Shown here: positions 6,711-11,714 of the stretch, in pieces
Layout of the letters: each line of letters begins with the position of its first letter
How positions within the stretch are numbered: the stretch's first letter is position 1
From: Scatosoma sp045645245
Lineage (GTDB): Bacteria; Bacillota; Clostridia; Christensenellales; Borkfalkiaceae
Reading direction: 5' to 3'
Length of the DNA stretch: 16,910 nt
NCBI GenBank assembly: GCA_045645245.1
Contig: JAZRIK010000042.1
Coordinates: 1 to 16,910 of the forward strand
Made by a program: the position numbers and the translations under genes
The notes under the pieces: model-generated
Told to the model about the DNA's origin: nothing
The model's database searches: none
What the model saw: only the letters and a program-made list of their open reading frames with translations

Positions 6711-6739
6711 ATTATAGCATAAAGTTTATAAAATAGCAA
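6711..6739 (-). promoter_or_regulatory. Promoter of the rdgB-yfcE pair
   Basis: On the minus strand there is TTGCTA (6734-6739), a 17-base spacer and TATAAT (6711-6716), about 35 bases upstream of the rdgB ATG. It lies just after the stop of the metal ATPase gene; no terminator is seen between them, so some read-through is also possible. Confidence 0.75.
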
Positions 6740-6755
6740 GGCGTTTGACTTATTT

Positions 6756-9029
6756 TTATTTCGCTTTTAAGCGAATCGCGTTGCATACCGCAAGCAGCAT
6801 TACGCCTACGTCCGCAAACACCGCTGCCGAAAGCGGCAGTAAGCTGCAAACGCCAAGCAGCATAAACGCCGCTTTCATTACGATTGAAAACGCTATATTT
6901 TGTTTTACGATTACGCGCGTTTTTCTCGCTATCTTCACTGCACGCGGCAGGGCGGATAAATCGTCGGAAATCAGCACCAAATCGGACGCTTCCACCGCCG
7001 CTGCGCTGCCGAGTTTTCCCATCGAAACAGCTACGTCCGCACGCGCCATTACGGGCGCGTCGTTAATTCCGTCGCCTACGTATAAAAGCACGCCTTTTTG
7101 TTGCCATTCTTCCGCTTTTTTCAGCTTATCATCGGGCAGTAAAGCAGCATTGAACGCGGACATGCCTATCTCGTTTGCTATTTTTTCCGCGCGAGCATAG
7201 CTATCGCCCGTCCACATTACCGTATCTTCAAAACCGAGCTTTTTCAGCTCCAAAACCGCCTGTTTTGCTTGCTTACGAATGGTATCGCCTACTTCGATTA
7301 CACCCAAATAATCGTCCGATTTCGCCACAAAAATAGCGGTATTTTCACTTTGCGTTTGCGGTACGATTACTCCGTTCGTTTTCAGCCATTCCGTCGTGCC
7401 GATAACCACCCTTTCGCCGCCGATTTGACCGCGTAAGCCCTGACCTGCAACTTCTTCTACGTCGGTTGCCTTTAACGAAGTTTCAATACTTAAAAACGCC
7501 TTGGCGATAGGGTGTGCCGAATACCGCTCCAACGCCGCAGCCGTTTGCAAAAGCTCGGTGGTTGAAATTCCTTTTGTCGGTGTGGCGGAAAGAATAGAAA
7601 ATTCGCCTTTTGTCAGCGTGCCCGTCTTATCAAAAGCGGCAATTCTCGCCTGCGCGAGCGTGTCTAAATAGGTCGCGCCCTTGACCAAAACGCCCTGCTT
7701 TGCCGCACTACCGATACCCGAAAAATAGGTCAGCGGAACGGAAATGACAAGTGCGCACGGGCAGGAAATAACCAAAAACGTGAGCGCGGCGGTCAGCCAG
7801 CGCGTAAAATTGTTAAATCGCAGCGTTTGGTATGCGATAAAGCCGTCGATAAGCGGGGCAAAAATCGCCAAAACGAGCGCCAAACCGCAAACAATCGGCG
7901 TGTATATTTTCGCAAATTTGGTAATGAATTTTTCAGGCGCAGCTTTATGCGACGACGCATTTTCCACCAACTCCAAAATACGGCGAACTGCGCTGTTTTC
8001 ATATACCTGCGTTGCTTGCATTTGAAAGGCATTACCTGCGTTTATGCACCCCGAAAGCAGCTCTTCGCCTTGTTTACATTCGCGTAAGACCGCTTCGCCC
8101 GTGAGCGATTTTGTATCTAACGACGCTTGCTTGCTAATCAGTACGCCATCGACAGGAATTTTTTCGCCGTGCTTTACGAGTAGCACGTCCCCCACCATAA
8201 TCTCTTCCGGTTTCACCTGTTTTTGCGCGTAATCGTGGTCGTGCTCGTGTTCGTGATGCTCGTGGCGGTCGTGGTCGTGCGAACAACCGCAACTATGCTC
8301 GTGATGGTTGTGGTCGTGATGTTGGTGATGTTCGTGGTGATGATGGTCGTGGTCGTGCGAACAACCGCAGGCGCATTCGGTTGCGCATGCGGACGGAAGA
8401 AGCATCGTTGCCCACTCGCTTTTCAAATCCATCAGTTGCGTGATAGAATTGCGCGACGATTGCACAGCGAGTGCTTGCAGCGTTTCGCCTATTTGGTATA
8501 ATAGCATAACCATCACGCCTTCGCCCATTTCCCCGATAGCGATTGCGCCGATGGACGCCACCGTCATCAAAAAATTCTCGTCAAATATCCTGCCTTTGGA
8601 TATATTCTTTATAGTTAAAATGAGTACGCGATACCCCGCGCAAACGTATGCAAGGGCATAAAATACGATTTGTAATATGTCAAAAGTCGTCCCTTCCCAT
8701 AACAGGTTTACCAAATAACCAAACAAAAAGAAGATGGCAGACAAAGCGATAAGACACCATTCTTTTATATGCAAGGCAGGTTTCGTTGCGTACATGGGTG
8801 GCTTATTTTGCATTTTTGCGCTATTTTCTAATACTCGCACGTCTTCAAAACAATTTGCCGTTTGTATCACTTTTTGCAAGGTTTGCTCGTTATCGCACTC
8901 AATCGTCAGCTTTTGCGTGACAAACGCAATCGACGCATATTGTACGCCGTCGATTTTTGCAATTTCGCGCTCTAACTCCGCCGCGCAATTTGCGCAGTCT
9001 AATCCCTGTAATTGTATCGTCGTTTTCAT
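6756..9029 (-). CDS. zntA: P1B-type heavy-metal efflux ATPase (Zn/Cd/Pb type) with His-rich loop
   Basis: This 757-residue membrane pump uses ATP to export divalent soft metals from the cytoplasm. An N-terminal metal-binding domain carries GLDCANCAAEL (9-19). Membrane pairs follow from about 92. The actuator TGE is at 310-312. The transport motif SCPCAL (422-427) is the CPC type, the phosphorylation site is DKTGT (467-471), the HP locus is SAHPIAK (504-510), and the hinge is GDGINDAP (652-659). Lys719 in the seventh and Asp740 (FADVG) in the eighth membrane segment match residues typical of the zinc/cadmium/lead subgroup rather than copper pumps. Unusually, residues 218-266 hold a Cys/His-rich insert with 22 His, containing two CGCSHDHD blocks, just before the actuator domain. 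The gene starts 3 bases after a metal-sensing ArsR gene, with a GGAG site inside that gene's end. The subgroup call is firm; the in vivo metal is inferred. Confidence 0.95.
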   Translation of the reverse strand: MKTTIQLQGLDCANCAAELEREIAKIDGVQYASIAFVTQKLTIECDNEQTLQKVIQTANCFEDVRVLENSAKMQNKPPMYATKPALHIKEWCLIALSAIFFLFGYLVNLLWEGTTFDILQIVFYALAYVCAGYRVLILTIKNISKGRIFDENFLMTVASIGAIAIGEMGEGVMVMLLYQIGETLQALAVQSSRNSITQLMDLKSEWATMLLPSACATECACGCSHDHDHHHHEHHQHHDHNHHEHSCGCSHDHDRHEHHEHEHDHDYAQKQVKPEEIMVGDVLLVKHGEKIPVDGVLISKQASLDTKSLTGEAVLRECKQGEELLSGCINAGNAFQMQATQVYENSAVRRILELVENASSHKAAPEKFITKFAKIYTPIVCGLALVLAIFAPLIDGFIAYQTLRFNNFTRWLTAALTFLVISCPCALVISVPLTYFSGIGSAAKQGVLVKGATYLDTLAQARIAAFDKTGTLTKGEFSILSATPTKGISTTELLQTAAALERYSAHPIAKAFLSIETSLKATDVEEVAGQGLRGQIGGERVVIGTTEWLKTNGVIVPQTQSENTAIFVAKSDDYLGVIEVGDTIRKQAKQAVLELKKLGFEDTVMWTGDSYARAEKIANEIGMSAFNAALLPDDKLKKAEEWQQKGVLLYVGDGINDAPVMARADVAVSMGKLGSAAAVEASDLVLISDDLSALPRAVKIARKTRVIVKQNIAFSIVMKAAFMLLGVCSLLPLSAAVFADVGVMLLAVCNAIRLKAK
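8267..8369. repeat. 25-bp direct repeat inside the His-rich loop of the metal ATPase
   Basis: The 25 bases at 8267-8291 recur exactly at 8345-8369, an offset of 78 bases or 26 codons. They encode the two CGCSHDHD blocks, so the loop has grown by an in-frame duplication. His/Asp/Glu codons fill the space between. Confidence 0.9.
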
Positions 9030-9032
9030 ATC

Positions 9033-9398
9033 TTACTCCTTGTGCGCTCCGCAAAACAAATGTGCCTTGCCCAGCTCGACAATTTCACGAATATGCTGAT
9101 CGGCAAGCGAATATTCCATATTTTGCCCAAGCCGACGCGCGCGCACCACGTTATTATCGCGCAAAATGCGCAGTTGATGGCTTACGCCGCTTTGCGACCC
9201 GCCGCACACTTCAACCAAATGATACACGCACATTTCCCCTTTCATCAGCGCAAGAACGATATTCAAACGCCCTGGATCGGACAGCATATGAAAAATTTTG
9301 CTTACCCTTTCTACGTCTTTTTGCGATAAAATATCTTCTTTTACCCGCTTTACGGTAAGCTCGTGCTCCTTTTCGTGTTCACATACTCTTTTTGCCAT
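9033..9398 (-). CDS. ArsR/SmtB-family zinc/cadmium-responsive repressor
   Basis: The 121-residue protein is a winged-helix ArsR/SmtB-type sensor that releases its operator when it binds metal. The reader helix is SQSGVSHQLRILRD (68-81), preceded by the alpha3 segment GEMCVYHL with Cys57. The C-terminal helix reads DQHIREIVELGKAHLFC: Asp100, His102, His113 and Cys116 have the exact spacing of the SmtB alpha5 zinc site (Asp, His, His, Glu), with Cys replacing the last Glu. The N-terminus adds Cys6, His8 and His12, possible alpha3N-type ligands. The ATG at 9398 has an AAAGGAG site 9 bases upstream; a GTG at 9476 would add 26 residues without a ribosome site. It heads the operon with the efflux ATPase and very probably controls it through the TGAA-N6-TTCA operator near the promoter. 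Confidence 0.93.
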   Translation of the reverse strand: MAKRVCEHEKEHELTVKRVKEDILSQKDVERVSKIFHMLSDPGRLNIVLALMKGEMCVYHLVEVCGGSQSGVSHQLRILRDNNVVRARRLGQNMEYSLADQHIREIVELGKAHLFCGAHKE

Positions 9399-9492
9399 TA
9401 ATCTTTGCTCCTTTTTACACAATTCTAACGTTTCGTTTCTATTGTCTGCAACAATCTTATATTTTTCAACAAACACCGACTTGATTTTAGTT

Positions 9493-9520
9493 ATATGAAA
9501 ATATGTTCATATCTTCATAT
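9493..9520. promoter_or_regulatory. ArsR/SmtB-type operator
   Basis: ATATGAA (9493-9499) and TTCATAT (9506-9512) form a perfect 7-bp inverted repeat with a 6-base centre, matching the TGAA-N6-TTCA layout of SmtB-class operators. A further half-site TTCATAT follows at 9514-9520. The block lies directly downstream of the -10 over the expected transcription start, where bound repressor would stop initiation. Confidence 0.85.
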
Positions 9521-9525
9521 ATAAG

Positions 9526-9555
9526 AGTATAACATATCGGGGCAGAATATGTCAA
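9526..9555 (-). promoter_or_regulatory. Promoter of the metal sensor-efflux operon
   Basis: On the minus strand there is a consensus TTGACA (9550-9555), an 18-base spacer and TATACT (9526-9531). The transcript would begin near 9519 inside the operator and have a leader of about 120 bases before the ATG at 9398. Confidence 0.85.
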
Positions 9556-9700
9556 GTGGTTTTTTAGATATATCGAAAAAAAATGTGTTAAGTAGTTTTA
9601 ACATATATCGGGGAAAAACGTTTCAAGTGCTTTAATACATTTTGAGAAATAATACATTAGGCATTTCTTACCACAACGTTGCCACCGTTGTCAAGTATTT
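9532..9700. repeat. Degenerate tandem array, period about 35 bp, of promoter-like units
   Basis: This non-coding stretch holds about five diverged units. On the minus strand each carries ACTTGACA or a variant: around 9552 (ACTTGACA), 9588 (ACTTAACA), 9623 (ACTTGAAA), a decayed unit near 9657, and 9691 (ACTTGACA). The start-to-start spacing is 34-36 bases. The three nearest the operon also share CGATAT and a T/C-rich run. The unit closest to the operon serves as its promoter, and the far one is the 34-bp repeat also found at 10755-10788. The rest of the gap between 9399 and 9768 holds only the operator and a terminator. Confidence 0.65.
9666..9699. repeat. 34-bp direct repeat, copy 1
   Basis: The 34 bases are identical to 10755-10788; allowing one mismatch, the match extends 4 bases leftward (9662-9699). 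The core ACAACGTTGCCACCGTTGT has 6-bp inverted arms around a 7-base centre. Read on the minus strand it contains TTGACA. It is also the outermost unit of the 35-bp array. Confidence 0.95.
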
Positions 9701-9714
9701 TAGAAAATTGCAAA

Positions 9715-9746
9715 AGGTCGCAGGATTTCTCCTACGACCTGTTTTC
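9715..9746. terminator. Intrinsic terminator after the 180-residue membrane protein gene
   Basis: AGGTCG (9715-9720) pairs with CGACCT (9735-9740); after one C-A mismatch, AGGA (9722-9725) pairs with TCCT (9730-9733) around the loop TTTC. On the minus strand TTTT follows the stem. On the plus strand GTTTTC follows, so it may act both ways. Confidence 0.75.
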
Positions 9747-9768
9747 ATTTTAGAACCACCCAATTCTT

Positions 9769-10311
9769 TTATGTTTCATTGCGATGTTTACTTTTGTACT
9801 TTTTATACATATGCTCTAATTTATTGCCACCTTCAATATAATATGGCATACAAAAAACTTTTTTTCCGTTTTTATAAAAATACCATTTCAATCCAGTCTT
9901 TGCAATATTATATTCAAGATCAGCATATCGATATATTTTCTTCACTCCAATGTAGTTTCTATAGACAAATTCATCTCTTCTAATCTCAACCTTCCATAAA
10001 GACCAACAGGTAAACATAATCATTCCCGGCAACCCGATCAACAGTCCCCCTCCGATTATATATTCTATGCTTTCGCGTTGGATTAAAGTAATAATTACGA
10101 TAAAACAATATAATAAAATTACAAAAATCGGAACAATTCGATAAAATATAGGTATTCTTAAGACATATCTCGCTTTATCATTTTCAATTTCGTTTTTTTG
10201 TCTGCCGCCTGTTTTATTTTTTCTATATCGCAAAAATAATACACTTAACAGTATCGGCAATCCTATAAGAAGACTTTTTGTGAAAATAGATATCCATTCT
10301 GCTTTTTCCAT
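9769..10311 (-). CDS. Three-segment membrane protein, possibly DUF6560-like
   Basis: The 180-residue protein has three hydrophobic segments (about 13-28, 58-78 and 84-105) and a soluble C-terminal part (about 107-175). That part alternates short strands rich in aromatic and basic residues (VEIRRDEFVYRNYIGVKKIYRYADLE, LKWYFYKNGKKVFCMPYYIEG), much like the PH-domain-like tails of small Firmicutes membrane proteins such as DUF6560. This family placement is from memory and uncertain. The ribosome site is weak (AGGT). It is AT-rich and lies with the 87-residue membrane protein between two exact 34-bp repeats, 116 bases downstream of that gene. A terminator follows its stop. No catalytic motif is visible. 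Confidence 0.75.
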   Translation of the reverse strand: MEKAEWISIFTKSLLIGLPILLSVLFLRYRKNKTGGRQKNEIENDKARYVLRIPIFYRIVPIFVILLYCFIVIITLIQRESIEYIIGGGLLIGLPGMIMFTCWSLWKVEIRRDEFVYRNYIGVKKIYRYADLEYNIAKTGLKWYFYKNGKKVFCMPYYIEGGNKLEHMYKKYKSKHRNET

Positions 10312-10326
10312 AATTTTACCTGCTTA

Positions 10327-10417
10327 AAAGTGAAAATGTTCCATATACTACGTATTCTAAAATGAAAGCATACAATAGCGTTTCATCTGAATTATTTCTC
10401 TTATGACCTTTCACTTT
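10327..10417. repeat. Inverted-repeat-rich spacer between the two small membrane-protein genes
   Basis: AAAGTGAAA (10327-10335) and TTTCACTTT (10409-10417) are perfect 9-bp inverted repeats 73 bases apart. Between them are ATGAAA and TTTCAT arms around 10363-10386, so the 116-base spacer could fold into a branched structure. No coding capacity or clear promoter is seen in it. Confidence 0.5.
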
Positions 10418-10427
10418 ATTTAGACTT

Positions 10428-10691
10428 TCATTTGAATAACTTAATAAATAATTCTACAACGCATATAAAGCCATACAAGACAACTATGACGGTCAATGTT
10501 ATCAAAAAACCATACAATCCAGCCATAATTTCATGAACATTACAATAAACAACCAATAACCCTGAAGAAACAAATAAAACAGCAAAATACAAAAGGATTT
10601 GTATCCATCCTATAATCAAGTCTTTTGTAAAAGCAACATTTAAGCTTAAACAATCCATTAAGCAAAAAAATAAATATTTTACTGTTTTCAT
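10428..10691 (-). CDS. Small two-segment membrane protein of unknown function
   Basis: This 87-residue protein is almost entirely hydrophobic. Likely membrane segments lie at about 26-50 (IIGWIQILLYFAVLFVSSGLLVVY) and 57-83 (GLYGFLITLTVIVVLYGFICVVELF). I recognise no family or motif. The ATG has a GAGAG-type ribosome site. It lies 137 bases downstream of an RluA-family gene, and the second 34-bp repeat with its TTGACA is in that gap, so it could be read from that element or by read-through. It is AT-rich, like its downstream partner at 9769-10311, and both sit between the two repeats. Confidence 0.65.
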   Translation of the reverse strand: MKTVKYLFFCLMDCLSLNVAFTKDLIIGWIQILLYFAVLFVSSGLLVVYCNVHEIMAGLYGFLITLTVIVVLYGFICVVELFIKLFK

Positions 10692-10754
10692 AATCTCTCA
10701 AAAAAATTATAGAATAATCAAATCAACTCTATCATTTCTATTTCAATAAACATA

Positions 10755-10788
10755 TCTTACCACAACGTTGCCACCGTTGTCAAGTATT
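10755..10788. repeat. 34-bp direct repeat, copy 2 (possible promoter/operator)
   Basis: Identical to 9666-9699. On the minus strand it reads TTGACA, an 18-base interval ending in TGG, then TAAGAT, which resembles a -35 with an extended -10 pointing at the 87-residue membrane protein gene. The 6-bp ACAACG/CGTTGT arms overlap the -35 and spacer and could be an operator. Confidence 0.9.
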
Positions 10789-10828
10789 CCGACAATATTT
10801 CCTTGCGCGTTAATCCGCCGTTTTCCGC

Positions 10829-11647
10829 TTATACGTCAAAGCTTGAAACAAAAGTTTTTGCGTTTAGATACGACCATGCCCCCGTCAAATGAAAAATAAG
10901 CTGCTTAGCAACGAGTGCTTGACGCGCCACTCCGCGCCGCTTATTTTCTATTTCGTCACCATATTTCATATCCCCTAAAACAGGATTTCCTACGTGCGCC
11001 AAATGCGCGCGGATTTGGTGTGTTTTGCCCGTATGCAGGCGTACTTCCACTTTACTCAAGCCGTCGTTTTCGTCAATCACCTTGTACTCGGTGACAATTT
11101 TATCTGCGCCCGCGACCTGTTTATCCAGCACTTGCACGAGCGATTTTTTCTCGTCCTTTTTCAAATACGCCGTTAAAAGCTTTTCCTTATCCGTAAACTT
11201 GCCTACGCACAAGGCGTGGTAGATTTTTTCTACCGTACGTTGCTTAAAAGCGGTTAAAAGCGCTTGCTCCGCTTCGTCGCCGAATGCAAATACCATTAAG
11301 CCGCGCGTGTTTCTATCCAAACGATGAATAAAACGGCATTCTTTGCCGTAATTTCGCGTAAGCTCGGCGAATACGGACTCGGAGCTGACTCCGCTTTCTT
11401 TGTCGATTATAAGCACGTTTTCGTCTTGATATACGCTATAGAACGCGGGCTTATCCGCTTGTTTTGGCGTTAAGAAATATTGTACAATATCGCCAACGTT
11501 CAGCCAAGCGTTTTCGCCTGTTTTTTTGCCGTTGATTTTGATTTCTTTGTTTTTCAAAAGCGTATGAAAACAAAACGATGCCTGCGCGTAGTTGGCGTCG
11601 GTAAAATCTTTTAAGCTTTGCGGTTGTTCTACGGTCAGCTCTAACAT
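10829..11647 (-). CDS. RluA-family 23S/tRNA-type pseudouridine synthase with S4 domain
   Basis: The 272-residue enzyme isomerises uridine to pseudouridine in structured RNA. An N-terminal S4-like RNA-binding part spans about residues 10-60 (LKDFTDANYAQASFCFHTLLKNKEIKING). The catalytic block FIHRLDRNTRGLMVFA has the nucleophile Asp111 in HRLD, and the C-terminal RLHTGKTHQIRAHLAHVGNPVLGD is diagnostic of RluA. The target base cannot be read from sequence, as several RluA paralogs are normal in one genome. The ATG at 11647 with AAAGGATG just upstream is preferred over an extension that would run through the preceding hairpin. It lies downstream of the large surface-protein gene on the same strand, separated by that hairpin. 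No terminator is seen after its stop. Confidence 0.92.
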   Translation of the reverse strand: MLELTVEQPQSLKDFTDANYAQASFCFHTLLKNKEIKINGKKTGENAWLNVGDIVQYFLTPKQADKPAFYSVYQDENVLIIDKESGVSSESVFAELTRNYGKECRFIHRLDRNTRGLMVFAFGDEAEQALLTAFKQRTVEKIYHALCVGKFTDKEKLLTAYLKKDEKKSLVQVLDKQVAGADKIVTEYKVIDENDGLSKVEVRLHTGKTHQIRAHLAHVGNPVLGDMKYGDEIENKRRGVARQALVAKQLIFHLTGAWSYLNAKTFVSSFDV

Positions 11648-11667
11648 ATACTCATCCTTTATAAATT

Positions 11668-11696
11668 TTCGCCGCCCGAAGCATTCGAGCGGCGAA
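11668..11696. terminator. Hairpin between the surface-protein gene and the pseudouridine synthase gene
   Basis: TTCGCCGC (11668-11675) pairs perfectly with GCGGCGAA (11689-11696), with a further CGAA/TTCG inner stem on the minus strand. In the leftward direction the bases after it (AATTTATAAAGG) give only a poor U-tract, so it may be a partial terminator or an mRNA-processing or stability stem. Confidence 0.55.
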
Positions 11697-11714
11697 CCAG
11701 TTAGCAATTAGTGA

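Noticed and set aside
8223..8501. Plus-strand open frame rich in Val/Met opposite the His-rich loop
   Set aside because: It is the antisense shadow of His codons (CAT/CAC read as ATG/GTG) in the efflux ATPase gene; no start signals support it.
9399..9476. N-terminal extension of the metal sensor from a GTG at 9476
   Set aside because: No ribosome site precedes the GTG, while the ATG at 9398 has a good one and the family fold starts after it.
9532..9700. Possible CRISPR array
   Set aside because: The period of about 35 bp leaves no room for unique spacers, the units are diverged throughout, and no cas gene is nearby.
11668..11696. Hairpin as a confident intrinsic terminator
   Set aside because: The stem is strong but the following bases (AATTTATAAAGG on the minus strand) are not a proper U-tract, so it is listed only with moderate confidence.
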